A stretch of DNA of 33,793 nt from Acidobacteriota bacterium (lineage in GTDB: Bacteria; Acidobacteriota; Thermoanaerobaculia; Multivoradales; JAHEKO01). The stretch lies in the NCBI GenBank assembly GCA_029861655.1, contig JAOTZA010000002.1, positions 1 to 33,793 on the forward strand. The letters run 5' to 3'. Positions 26,374-33,793 of this stretch are shown here, piece by piece. Position 1 is the stretch's first letter. Each line of letters opens with the position of its first letter. The notes beneath the pieces are model-generated. The model was not told the origin of the DNA and ran no database searches. It saw only the letters and a list, made by a program, of their open reading frames with translations. Both the position numbers and the translations under genes were made by a program.

Positions 26374-27205
26374 ATGCACGAGATAACCGCTAGAGCTTTG
26401 ACCCTGGCTCACGAGACTCTTCGATGTGGTGTTCCCCACTTCCGCGAGCGGCGGTTGATTCCGATTCGAACGTCAGCCCATTTGATCGTGTTCGACGCGG
26501 CCAAGATCAGCCCGCTGTACACCATGCTCGAAGTCCAGCCGACCGACGAAACCGTTGTCAAACGCGAGGACAATTTCAGCAGCGGCGACATCTCGCTGCC
26601 GGGCGAGCTGAGTACGACCGAAAAGCACTACGCCAACTGGAACAAGAAACACTCCGACTTCCCGGTCGACAAAGGGCACAGCGCGGGTTCTCAGTATCGT
26701 CGCGGTGATGTGGTCGAGCAGTCCGATATCGACACGTTGGCCGGTGTGACGCCCGAGGCCAGCAAGACCAATCAGAACGTCAAGGGGCCGCTGGAATCGG
26801 CGATCCTCGCGCACGCGAAAAAAACACCCACACCTACTTGGTGCAAGGGCCGGTTTGGTACGGGATCGAACCGATCCACGGCAAACTGGAAAACGGTCAG
26901 TGGATTCCGGATGCGCTCTTCATCTCCGCAATGTTTTTGCACAAGAAGACCGCAAGATCGTGGACGTTCCTGATGGAAAACTCGAAAACGATCAAAGGCG
27001 CCAACCTCCGCGAAATAACCCTCGATGAACTCGAGGCTCTCACCGGTCTGTATTGTTGGGGCAATGTCCGTTCGAACGACTTCAAGAAGCGTCGGAACAA
27101 GCTGAGCGGCGGCAAATGGTGGCAGGTCGGTCAACCGGGTCCAAGCCCAAGGCAAAGTCGAAGACCAGGGCGAGATCCAAGAAGACGACGAAGCGCAAGG
27201 CCTAG
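26374..27205 (+). pseudogene. DNA/RNA non-specific endonuclease (NUC1 family), frameshifted twice
   Basis: Three frames together give a continuous NUC1-family nuclease of about 277 residues. Frame one (26374 to about 26820) holds LIVFDAAKISPLYTMLEVQ, the active-site DKGHSAGS (residues 99-106; the family usually has DRGH) and ASKTNQNVKGPLE with the metal-ligand Asn. At a run of seven A (26818-26824) the reading moves to -1 and continues HTYLVQGPVW, WIPDALFISAMF and ITLDELEALTGLYCW, all expected family segments. Near 27115-27122 a second -1 shift leads to a basic tail (AGRSTGSKPKAK ... KRKA) ending at 27203-27205. There is no signal peptide in the first frame and no obvious immunity gene. Restoring one base at each place repairs the gene, so sequencing error is possible. 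Confidence 0.75.
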
Positions 27206-27370
27206 CGGTAGTCCCATCCTCGCAGCAGCCGGCGCTGGTCGCCGAGTCCGTGCGAAGGATTCTCGGTCGATTCGCATCTAAGAGTCGTAGTGGGACTCTC
27301 AGGGCTTCGGCGGATGATGTGGTCCGTCTCGATTTGAGGGTCGAGAAATGGATTGACCGAAGGAGGCGAC

Positions 27371-28135
27371 ATGGAACACGGAATCAGAGGCGGCGGACGG
27401 TTCGGAATCGGTTGGATGATCGTACTGGCGTTCATTGTGGCGTTGGCATCGATCCAATTACCCGTGAAGGCCCAGGAGTTCACAGAGGATTTCGACGTAC
27501 AGGACTGCACCTGGAAGCACAGAGGTAGTCAGAACAAGCTCTTCCCCTTGAAACCCGGTCGGCAAACAGTCCTCGAAGGTGAAGAAGAAGACGACGAGGG
27601 CGAGATCGTCACGATCCGAGTGGAGATCACGACTCTCAATGAAAAGGAGCTCATCCGATTCGAGGCGCCCAACGGTGACCGGGTTTCCCTGCGGGCCCGC
27701 GTCTGGCAAGAGACCGAGTTCGAGGATGACGAGTTGGTCGAGATTTCGCGGAATTTCCTGGCCATCTGCAAGGAAACCGGCGACATCTTCTATTTCGGTG
27801 AGGACGTCGATGACTATGAGGACGGAGAGATCGTCGGTCACGACGGAGCGTGGCGGGCCGGAGTCGATGGAGCACAACCCGGCATTCTGTTCCCCGGACG
27901 GTTCCTTCTGGGCTCGCGGTACATGCAGGAGATCGCGCCCGGAGTCGCCCTCGACCGGGCCGAAAACGTGTCAATGGGTCTCGATGTTCTTACTCCCGCC
28001 GGCAACTTCAGCGGCTGTGTGGGTGTTCTCGACTCGACTGCTTTCGAGCCAAACGCCGAGGGCGATCCCAAGGTCTACTGTCCGAGGGTGGGATTGGTGA
28101 TGGACGAAGACATCGTCCTGGTCGAGCGCAACTAG
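27371..28135 (+). CDS. Secreted protein of unknown function
   Basis: The ATG at 27371 is preceded by an ideal AAGGAGG site 4 bases upstream. The 254-residue product has a signal peptide (hydrophobic core at residues 12-30, likely cleavage after VKAQ) and a mature part with four cysteines (DCTW, ICKE, GCVG, YCPR) that could form two disulfides. The central segment FYFGEDVDDYEDGEIVGHDGAWRAG and the DGAQPGILFPG that follows look like a conserved, acidic, possibly metal-binding core. I have seen similar wording in uncharacterised exported bacterial proteins but cannot name a family with a function. It should be periplasmic or extracellular. Neighbouring genes do not suggest a role. Confidence 0.8.
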   Translation: MEHGIRGGGRFGIGWMIVLAFIVALASIQLPVKAQEFTEDFDVQDCTWKHRGSQNKLFPLKPGRQTVLEGEEEDDEGEIVTIRVEITTLNEKELIRFEAPNGDRVSLRARVWQETEFEDDELVEISRNFLAICKETGDIFYFGEDVDDYEDGEIVGHDGAWRAGVDGAQPGILFPGRFLLGSRYMQEIAPGVALDRAENVSMGLDVLTPAGNFSGCVGVLDSTAFEPNAEGDPKVYCPRVGLVMDEDIVLVERN

Positions 28136-28146
28136 AGCCGACGCTC

Positions 28147-28254
28147 CCTGCCAAGGGTGCAACCCACTTTTTTGGGTTCCGGCAGGCCGGCTCGAGGGCG
28201 CATAGCCCTCGCGCAGCTGAAACCGGGAGGGTGGCGGTTCGAACGGCTCGCCAC
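28147..28254. other. Hairpin-rich intergenic region upstream of fxsA
   Basis: Three stems fill this gap. CCTGCC (28147-28152) with GGCAGG (28181-28186) encloses AACCCA (28161-28166) paired to TGGGTT (28173-28178). CGAGGGC (28193-28199) pairs with GCCCTCG (28205-28211). GTGGCG (28231-28236) pairs with CGCCAC (28249-28254). No stem is followed by a clear T-run. It may be the end of the upstream message, a structured leader for the fxsA-archease-rtcB unit, or a small RNA. I could not match it to a known riboswitch. Confidence 0.35.
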
Positions 28255-28281
28255 GTGCGATGATCCTCGTGGAGGGCCACC

Positions 28282-28764
28282 TTGGGTCGGCTGCTGCTTC
28301 TCTTCATCCTGGTTCCGATCGCCGAGCTCGTCCTTTTGATCGAGATCGGCAAGCGGGTTGGCTTGACGACCACCCTGGCGCTGATCGTGCTCACCGGCGT
28401 GATCGGTGCTTGGCTGGCCCGGTGGCAGGGCCTGGGGATCTTGGCGAAGATCCAATCTGAAATATCCGAAGGCCGGCTCCCGGCCGGCCAGTTGATCGAT
28501 GGTGCCTTGATCCTGGTGGCGGGCGCCGTACTCATGACGCCCGGGATCCTCACCGACGCTCTGGGTTTCTTTTGTTTGATCCCGCCGGGCCGCAGGGTTC
28601 TCAAAAACTACCTCAGCCGCAGATTTGAGCGTGCCGTCCAGAGCGGCACGGTCCGCATGTCCGCCGACCGCGGTGGGTTCTCGCGACCCCACCCACCTGA
28701 ACCTCGCGACATCACGCCGCAGCCAAAGCCGGATCGGAACGCATCTTCAGAGTGGAGTGAGTGA
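28282..28764 (+). CDS. fxsA: FxsA-family membrane protein
   Basis: The 160-residue product matches FxsA: MGRLLLLFILVPIAELVLLIEIG, a second helix with the conserved TGVIGAWLARWQGL, and the DGALILVAGAVLMTPGILTDALGFFCLIPPGR region, followed by a polar Pro-rich tail. E. coli FxsA was named for relieving F-plasmid exclusion of phage T7; its molecular role is not settled. It is an inner-membrane protein with about three helices. The start is a TTG at 28282 with GGAGGG correctly spaced upstream. The archease gene follows at 7 bp, so the two are probably co-transcribed. Confidence 0.88.
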   Translation: MGRLLLLFILVPIAELVLLIEIGKRVGLTTTLALIVLTGVIGAWLARWQGLGILAKIQSEISEGRLPAGQLIDGALILVAGAVLMTPGILTDALGFFCLIPPGRRVLKNYLSRRFERAVQSGTVRMSADRGGFSRPHPPEPRDITPQPKPDRNASSEWSE

Positions 28765-28771
28765 GAGTCTG

Positions 28772-29200
28772 TTGACCGGCTACCGTTTTCTAGAGCACAC
28801 CGCGGATGCCGGTGTCGAGATCGATGCTCCGAGCCCGACCGAGATCTACCGACTGGGTCTCTTCGCTCTGACCGATTGCTTGACCGTGTTGAAAAAGATC
28901 GAGCCGCGCGAGCGGCACCCATTCTCCCTGCGGGCCGGCGGTCTGGATCTGTTGCTGGTCGACTGGTTGCAGGAGCTTCTTTTCCGCTTCGAGACCACCG
29001 GCTTTGTGGCTCGAGACACCGAACTGCGGTTGACGAGCGAAGACGAAGGAGAGTTCGTTCTCGAGGGAGTCCTCCTCGGTGAGCCGTTCGATCCTGCCAG
29101 GCACCCGGTGAGATTGCCGGTCAAGGCCGTGACGTATCACCAGCTGGTCTTCGAGCCGACGGATCACGGTTATTTTGCCCGAGTGATCTTCGACGTATGA
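28772..29200 (+). CDS. Archease (RtcB cofactor)
   Basis: The product of about 142 residues has archease hallmarks: RFLEHTADAGVEI near the N-terminus with the metal-binding Asp (D12), LDLLLVDWLQELLFRFE, and the C-terminal VKAVTYHQLVFEP ... YFARVIFDV. Archease promotes multiple turnover and guanylation of the RNA ligase RtcB. The TTG at 28772 gives the usual short lead before HTAD; a GTG at 28757 overlapping fxsA is also possible. Its TGA overlaps the ATG of rtcB (ATGA), strong support for joint action. Confidence 0.9.
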   Translation: MTGYRFLEHTADAGVEIDAPSPTEIYRLGLFALTDCLTVLKKIEPRERHPFSLRAGGLDLLLVDWLQELLFRFETTGFVARDTELRLTSEDEGEFVLEGVLLGEPFDPARHPVRLPVKAVTYHQLVFEPTDHGYFARVIFDV

Positions 29201-30645
29201 AACCGCGACGGAGGATCGAGCTCGAGCGGATCGACGCCAATCGATGGCGCATTCCGAAGTCCGGTGGCATGCGGGTCGACGGCATCGTCTACTCGAGCGC
29301 CGAGTTGATCGATGGCCTCCTGGGCGATCCGTGTCTCGAACAGGTGGCGAACGTGGCCCATCTTCCAGGAATTGTCGGCGCCTCGCTCGGCATGCCGGAC
29401 ATTCATTGGGGCTACGGGTTTCCAATCGGCGGCGTCGCCGCGATGGATCCGGACGAGGGCGGTGTCGTGTCGCCGGGCGGCGTCGGCTATGACATCAACT
29501 GCGGTGTCCGGCTCCTGCGCACCAATCTCGAGCGCGCTGACCTCGGAACCCACCTGACGAGTCTGGTCGAGGAGATGTACCGCAACATCCCGACCGGAGT
29601 CGGTGCGGCGCGCAAGGATCTGCGACTGACCGTCCCGGAGCTCCGCAAGGTCCTCGCGCAAGGCGCCGAGTGGGCGGTGGAGCGCGGTTTCGGCGAGCCC
29701 GAGGATCTCGAGGTCCTGGAGGAGGGTGGGTCCCTGGCGAACGCGCGACCGCACCTGGTGTCCTTCCGGGCGCTGGAGCGCGGTCGAGCACAACTCGGCA
29801 CCCTCGGTTCGGGAAACCACTTTGGTGAGGTGCAGGTGGTGGCCGAGATCTTCGACCGGAAGGCGGCCACCGCGCTCGGTCTTGAGACCGGCCAGATCAA
29901 CGTCACCCTCCACACCGGTTCACGAGGACTGGGTCATCAGGTCTGTACCGATCATTTGAAGACCATGGTCGAGGCCGGCCGCCGCTACCGGATCGATCTT
30001 CCTGACCGACAGCTCTGTTGTGCCCCCATCCGCTCGCCGGAGGGCAAGGCCTACCTGGGGGCGATGTCGGCGGCGGCCAACTACGCGTTTGCCAACCGGC
30101 AGGTGATGACCGATCGTGTGCGGCGGAGCTTCGGCCGGGTGCTTGGGAGTGATTGTCGGGTCGACGTGGTCTACGACGTCTGCCACAACATCGCCAAGTT
30201 CGAGGAGCTCGAGGTTCGAGGCAAGCGGCGTTCGCTCTGTGTCCATCGCAAGGGAGCGACCAGGGCCTACCCACCCGGACATGAGAAGACTCCGGAAGCC
30301 TACCGCGACGTTGGGCAGCCGGTCCTGATACCCGGCGACATGGGGCGCTATTCCTTCGTGCTGGTTGGAACCGAGACCGCCTTTGTCGACACCTTTGGCT
30401 CGACCTGCCACGGCGCCGGTCGCAGGTGGAGCCGGAAAAAGGCGAAGAAGGAGGCCAGGGGTCGGGACCTCCTGCAGGAGATGACCGAGCGCGGGGTGGT
30501 GGTACGGGCGGCCGGAATGGCGACCGTTGCCGAAGAGATGCCGGAGGCCTACAAGGACGTGGCCGAGGTGGTCCGGGTCGTCGAAGCCGCCGGGCTCTCG
30601 AAAATCGTCGCGCGGCTCGAGCCCATTGGCGTCATCAAGGGCTGA
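29197..30645 (+). CDS. rtcB: RNA-splicing ligase RtcB (3'-phosphate RNA ligase)
   Basis: The 482-residue product keeps the Mn2+- and GTP-dependent ligase site: GGVGYDINCGVR (D99, C102), SGNHFGE (H208), LHTGSRGLGHQ (H239), YDVCHN (H330) and STCHGAGR with the guanylated His (H405). It joins RNA 2',3'-cyclic phosphate or 3'-phosphate ends to 5'-OH ends in tRNA or rRNA repair. The adjacent archease gene supplies its activator. No rtcA or rtcR regulator is present, so this is a constitutive-looking repair cluster and not the sigma-54-controlled rtc operon. Confidence 0.95.
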   Translation: MKPRRRIELERIDANRWRIPKSGGMRVDGIVYSSAELIDGLLGDPCLEQVANVAHLPGIVGASLGMPDIHWGYGFPIGGVAAMDPDEGGVVSPGGVGYDINCGVRLLRTNLERADLGTHLTSLVEEMYRNIPTGVGAARKDLRLTVPELRKVLAQGAEWAVERGFGEPEDLEVLEEGGSLANARPHLVSFRALERGRAQLGTLGSGNHFGEVQVVAEIFDRKAATALGLETGQINVTLHTGSRGLGHQVCTDHLKTMVEAGRRYRIDLPDRQLCCAPIRSPEGKAYLGAMSAAANYAFANRQVMTDRVRRSFGRVLGSDCRVDVVYDVCHNIAKFEELEVRGKRRSLCVHRKGATRAYPPGHEKTPEAYRDVGQPVLIPGDMGRYSFVLVGTETAFVDTFGSTCHGAGRRWSRKKAKKEARGRDLLQEMTERGVVVRAAGMATVAEEMPEAYKDVAEVVRVVEAAGLSKIVARLEPIGVIKG

Positions 30646-30672
30646 GGATAGGCGACTGCACAATCCCTCAGC
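30641..30672. terminator. Weak hairpin between convergent rtcB and thrE-type genes
   Basis: GCTGAGG (30641-30647) pairs with CCTCAGC (30666-30672) around an 18-base loop. It includes the rtcB stop codon and lacks a T-run. It may act as a bidirectional end signal, but the long loop makes this uncertain. Confidence 0.3.
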
Positions 30673-30719
30673 TGGGTCTGGACTTGGCCATGGTGCGCGA
30701 TCGAATGGCGGCTGTCGGG

Positions 30720-31949
30720 CTAGAAGAGCTTGCGCGGTTCAATCGTCAGATTGGCCAGCAGTAGACCGGTCACGAGAGCGAGCGCGATCATGGCCATGGT
30801 GAAGCCGGCCTCGACACCGGAGACGACGTCCTTGGCGATCAAGGCCGAGAGGCTGCGGAACCCGAGGCTCCCGGGGACCAGAAGAAGCAGCGCCGGCAGG
30901 ATCGGGGTAGCCGACGGGATGTTGCGCCAGCGCGAGATGATCGTGCCCACGGAGCCTACGAGATAGGCGCCGAGACAGGTGCCGAGCTCCAATCCGAGGT
31001 ACTCGGACCCGTAGCGGGCGCCGAGAAACGCCGTCGCCGCCGCGGCCAGGATGATCGGGGCGTCTTTGAGACGCGCTTGAAAGAGCACCGAGAGAGCCAT
31101 CGCGTTGACTACAAGAGCGGCCGCCAGAAACGGAAACGGCAGGCTCTCGGGCGCCGCCGCCTCGACCTCGCCGAACAAGCGCCAGGCCACCGCGTTACCC
31201 AACGCCATTCCGAATCCGATCTGAAGAAAGGTGATGAGCGCGCTCGCGAGCCGAGCCGAGCCGCTGACGATGTGTCGGTGCGCCATTTCATTGACCGCGA
31301 TCGTAAGCGTCAACCCCGGCAGCAGCACGATCAAGCCGGCCAGCGTCGGAATGGACGGGAAGAGAGGCTCGACCCAATGCGCCGCGATCTGAGCGCCGGA
31401 GGCGCAGGCGATTCCTGCAACGGCCGGTAGCACCAGCGCGAAGCGAGGCGAGCGGCCGGCCGCGACCACCAGCACCCCGACCATGACACCCAATCCCAAG
31501 GCCACCATGCCTTCCCGCAGACCGCCACCGAAGAACATCGATACCACACCCGAGACCACGCCGAAGCTCACCACATTCGCCAAGGGTCCGTAGAGGGGCT
31601 GCTTTTCTTCGATCCCGATGAGTCGTGCGCTCGCCTCGGCCGGCGTCGCACGGCCGGCGAAGACATCCCGCAGGACATCGTGGAGGTCGGCGAGCTTGGC
31701 AAGGTCGGCCTCTCCTTGATCGAGTCGCAAGAGGGTCGTCTGTGAGCGCCCCTCGGTTCCGATCGAAGTCACGATCGAAGTCGGCGTGACCAGAAACTGC
31801 GCCGGTACGCTCAGCTTGGCGGCGACTTCGGAAAGCGCGTGCTCGATCCGATGGACCGGCGTGCCGTAGCGATGAAGAGCGCCGGCAAGCTTCCTGAGGA
31901 ATCTCCCTGCTTCCGCGTCGTCCACGGCTTGGCGGTGCGACTGGAGCAC
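30720..31949 (-). CDS. Threonine/serine exporter family protein (ThrE type)
   Basis: The 409-residue product joins both ThrE halves. The first part (FLRKLAGALHRYGTPVHRIEHALSEVA, LVTPTSIV, then helices from about residue 125) corresponds to PF06738. The second (from about 265, NAVAWRLFGEV ... PALLLLVPGSLGFRSL) corresponds to the ThrE_2 half. Together they give about ten transmembrane helices, the layout of Corynebacterium ThrE and of fused YjjP-YjjB, which export amino acids or dicarboxylates such as succinate. The start is a GTG at 31949 without a clear ribosome site, so it is uncertain. The gene is convergent with rtcB and divergent from the polyferredoxin gene. Confidence 0.85.
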   Translation of the reverse strand: MLQSHRQAVDDAEAGRFLRKLAGALHRYGTPVHRIEHALSEVAAKLSVPAQFLVTPTSIVTSIGTEGRSQTTLLRLDQGEADLAKLADLHDVLRDVFAGRATPAEASARLIGIEEKQPLYGPLANVVSFGVVSGVVSMFFGGGLREGMVALGLGVMVGVLVVAAGRSPRFALVLPAVAGIACASGAQIAAHWVEPLFPSIPTLAGLIVLLPGLTLTIAVNEMAHRHIVSGSARLASALITFLQIGFGMALGNAVAWRLFGEVEAAAPESLPFPFLAAALVVNAMALSVLFQARLKDAPIILAAAATAFLGARYGSEYLGLELGTCLGAYLVGSVGTIISRWRNIPSATPILPALLLLVPGSLGFRSLSALIAKDVVSGVEAGFTMAMIALALVTGLLLANLTIEPRKLF

Positions 31950-32087
31950 GGAGCAGATGATACCGCTGGGTGTGCTTGCGGGATGTGTCTCCGCCCCCGC
32001 GCCAGGTGGGTGGGCGGCGACTCACCCGCTCGGGTGTGGGAGCGGTAAGAGCGAGCGCGGTACGTTTTGCCTCGGAGAAGAGGAACG

Positions 32088-33236
32088 ATGATCGAACCAG
32101 CACCTTCGACGACTAGACCAACGTCCGTCGCTTCGAAGCGGCGAGATGAGAAGAAGATGCAGCTCGTTTGCGGGCGCCAGCGCGGCGGAGAGAATCAGAG
32201 CGCGTCCACCGGCTGGCCCGAGAAAACGGTCGGCAAGAAGGGCGATCGAACGTATCGGTTGAGGCTGTTGGTCCAGGCTGGATTCGCCCTTGGGTGCGTT
32301 CTGCTGGGCATTCAATTCGCTCGCTTCACTCGCGCCGCGGTCGCCGGCGACCTGCCGTTGCCGGTGCGCCCGCCCGGGGTCGAAGGCTTTCTTCCGATCA
32401 GCGGCATGATGGGGCTGTTGGACTGGTTCCACCAAGGCACCCTGAACCGGGTCCATCCCGCCGCGACGATGCTCTTTGTAATCATCGTTGGGGTTGCCTT
32501 TGTGGCTCGCAAATCGTTCTGCTCCTGGATCTGCCCGGTAGGCTTCTTGTCCGAGACGCTGGCGCGTTTAGGCAGGCGGATCTTCGGCCGAAACTTCAGG
32601 CCCTGGAAGTGGCTCGACATCCCTCTTCGGGGTCTCAAGTACCTCCTCATGTTCTTCTTCGTCTACTCGGTTGTCACGATGAGCGACACGGCCTTACGGG
32701 CGTTCATCGAATCACCCTACAACCGGGTGGCGGACGTCAAGATGGGACTGTTCTTTGTTCGCCTGGGAACAGTGGGAGCGACAGTCATGGTCGTTCTCTT
32801 TGTTCTCTCCATTCTGATCAACGGCGCTTGGTGCCGCTATCTCTGCCCGTACGGGGGTCTGCTCGGACTGGTGTCGTTGTTCTCCCCGTTCAAGGTCACC
32901 CGCAAGGCCGAGGCCTGTATCGACTGTGGGCTCTGCGACAAAGTGTGTATGGCCCGGCTGCCGGTGTCGACCCTCGATCGGGTGTCGAGCGCCGAGTGCA
33001 CCGGTTGCTTAGACTGTGTTGCCACCTGCCCGATTACGGAGGCTCTCGACGTCCGGGCGGCGCGGCGCTGGCGGGTGAGCTTGCCGGTCTTTGCTCTGGT
33101 GGTCCTCGTCCTCTTCCTCGGCGGGTACTCGGGAGCTCGGCTGACCGACCTGTGGCGGAGCGGCATCAGCGACGCGGAGTACTCAGAGCGGATTCAGAAT
33201 CTCGATCGACCCGAGTACGGGCATCCCGGCAGCTGA
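32088..33236 (+). CDS. Membrane 4Fe-4S polyferredoxin (NapH/CcoG-like)
   Basis: The 382-residue product has a polar N-terminus, then about five membrane helices and iron-sulfur motifs in the NapH order. CSWICP lies at residues 145-150 and CRYLCP at 249-254. Two ferredoxin clusters follow (C277, C280, C283, C287 and C304, C307, C310, C314-P), then a final helix near 327-345. Such proteins pass electrons from the quinol pool to periplasmic reductases or help in assembly of metalloenzymes. The partner is not in the window. I chose the ATG at 32088, with AGGA just upstream; a TTG at 32067 or an ATG at 32157 cannot be excluded, since the first 50 residues look poorly conserved. Confidence 0.82.
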   Translation: MIEPAPSTTRPTSVASKRRDEKKMQLVCGRQRGGENQSASTGWPEKTVGKKGDRTYRLRLLVQAGFALGCVLLGIQFARFTRAAVAGDLPLPVRPPGVEGFLPISGMMGLLDWFHQGTLNRVHPAATMLFVIIVGVAFVARKSFCSWICPVGFLSETLARLGRRIFGRNFRPWKWLDIPLRGLKYLLMFFFVYSVVTMSDTALRAFIESPYNRVADVKMGLFFVRLGTVGATVMVVLFVLSILINGAWCRYLCPYGGLLGLVSLFSPFKVTRKAEACIDCGLCDKVCMARLPVSTLDRVSSAECTGCLDCVATCPITEALDVRAARRWRVSLPVFALVVLVLFLGGYSGARLTDLWRSGISDAEYSERIQNLDRPEYGHPGS

Positions 33237-33289
33237 ACACGGGAAAAGGTCCCTGGTCGGCGTACCAGAGAGCCCCAAGGGCCCTCGGC

Positions 33290-33318
33290 TTGAGAGGTTG
33301 GTCGAATTCTGCTAAAAT
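33290..33318 (+). promoter_or_regulatory. Promoter of the GAF-domain gene
   Basis: TTGAGA (33290-33295, 5 of 6) is followed by a 17-bp spacer and TAAAAT (33313-33318, 5 of 6), in a short AT-rich patch. Transcription should start near 33325, leaving a leader of about 90 bases before the ATG at 33416. Confidence 0.75.
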
Positions 33319-33366
33319 TAAGGGAGACAAAACTGATATTCGATGGTCAAAAGCCTGACGCGTCGA

Positions 33367-33389
33367 GAGCGCCTGCGGTGACGGCGCTC
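33367..33389 (+). other. Leader hairpin of the GAF-domain gene
   Basis: GAGCGCC (33367-33373) pairs with GGCGCTC (33383-33389) around a 9-base loop, inside the leader predicted from the promoter at 33290-33318. It is not followed by T residues. It may affect translation or stability, or be a chance stem in GC-rich DNA. Confidence 0.3.
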
Positions 33390-33415
33390 CGAGCGTCAAA
33401 CCGAAAGGCCGGAAG

Positions 33416-33793
33416 ATGAACGAAAAAGGGAGTCCTGGAGGCAAGGGCGCAACGCGCGACCGCCGTGACCAAGCCCAACACGTTCAATCGTTCTTGCTCG
33501 AGCTGCTCAAGGCCGCCAGTACATCGAGCGGCCTCGAGGAAATGCTGGCCACAACTCACCGAGCGTTGGGCAAGTTGATGGACACCACCAACTTCTATGT
33601 GGCTCTCTACGACGAAGCAACCGAGCACTACTCGTTTCCGTTCCACGTCGACAAGCACGAGACCGATGAGCAACCACCGCGCAGCCTGCCGCGCAGCCTC
33701 ACCGATTATGTCCGCAGGACCGGCCAGCCGCTCTTTGCCGACGAGAAAACCGATGAACTTCTGATTCGCGAGGGGCATGTCGATCTGGTGGGT
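33416..33793 (+). CDS. GAF-domain signalling protein, N-terminal part
   Basis: The open frame of 126 codons begins at an ATG with AAGGCCGGAAG just upstream and runs off the right edge. After a polar start, FLLELLKAASTSSGLEEMLATTHRALGKL leads into a GAF domain: MDTTNFYVALYDEATEHYSF, and SLTDYVRRTGQPLFADEKT. GAF domains with this pattern often sit at the N-terminus of histidine kinases, sigma-54 regulators or diguanylate cyclases. The output domain lies outside the window, so the class cannot be decided. Confidence 0.75.
   Translation, partial: MNEKGSPGGKGATRDRRDQAQHVQSFLLELLKAASTSSGLEEMLATTHRALGKLMDTTNFYVALYDEATEHYSFPFHVDKHETDEQPPRSLPRSLTDYVRRTGQPLFADEKTDELLIREGHVDLVG

Noticed and set aside
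26818..26825. Classical A_AAA_AAC programmed -1 frameshift site
   Set aside because: The heptamer is present, but the zero-frame codons do not fall in the required phase, so ordinary tandem tRNA slippage is not well supported.
28231..28254. Possible tRNA T-arm (GGTTCGAAC)
   Set aside because: The flanking bases do not form a 5-bp T-stem, and no acceptor or anticodon arm fits; the match comes from a palindrome inside a hairpin.
28147..28254. Known riboswitch (c-di-GMP-I or cobalamin) before fxsA
   Set aside because: Neither the conserved GEMM core nor the B12 box could be found.
1..33793. CRISPR arrays, insertion sequences, integrases, rRNA or tRNA genes
   Set aside because: No regularly spaced repeats, transposase or integrase motifs, or RNA gene signatures were seen.

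Overview
The window is high-GC bacterial DNA. The gene repertoire points to Acidobacteriota or a close relative: a VWFA-related secreted protein of the type expanded in acidobacteria, heteromeric RND pumps, TonB receptors, and a GAF-domain sensor. This placement is an inference from family content; no rRNA or marker gene is present.

Layout. Positions 1-5115 hold unrelated single genes: a membrane protein cut by the left edge, a decayed DUF2235 gene, a dimethylarginine dimethylaminohydrolase (DDAH), a VWFA-related secreted protein and a thioredoxin-fold lipoprotein. Positions 5131-18150 are one tightly packed minus-strand unit of eleven genes. From promoter to end it reads: TetR regulator, TonB-dependent receptor, SDR, KAS III-like protein A, three alpha/beta hydrolases with an SCP-x-type thiolase among them, Na+/solute symporter, KAS III-like protein B, and an AMP-forming acyl-CoA ligase. 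Most junctions are ATGA overlaps. A consensus-like promoter (TTGACA, 17 bp, TACAGT) and a 20-bp near-perfect palindrome lie directly before tetR, so the whole unit looks inducible. The content fits uptake of an external hydrophobic carboxylic acid or ester: outer-membrane import, inner-membrane symport, ester or C-C hydrolysis, CoA activation, oxidation and thiolysis. Both KAS III-like proteins keep the nucleophilic Cys but, by eye, lack the His and Asn of the normal triad. This unit is the best candidate for an undescribed pathway.

Positions 18185-26150 encode a tripartite RND efflux system without an outer-membrane channel: one lipoprotein adaptor and two different RND subunits, translationally coupled. 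Both subunits carry substitutions at the usual proton-relay positions, and the larger has an extra hydrophobic insertion.

Positions 26315-27205 hold a frameshifted DNA/RNA non-specific endonuclease with its own promoter. Then come a secreted protein of unknown function, an intergenic stretch with several hairpins, and an fxsA-archease-rtcB cluster for RNA ligation and repair. A ThrE-type exporter and a membrane polyferredoxin gene are divergent. The right edge cuts a GAF-domain gene that has a good promoter.

Caution: the three clear frameshifts in this window (acyl-CoA ligase once, nuclease twice), plus the one in the DUF2235 remnant, are all of the kind made by loss of one base. Sequencing or assembly error must be excluded before calling these genes dead.
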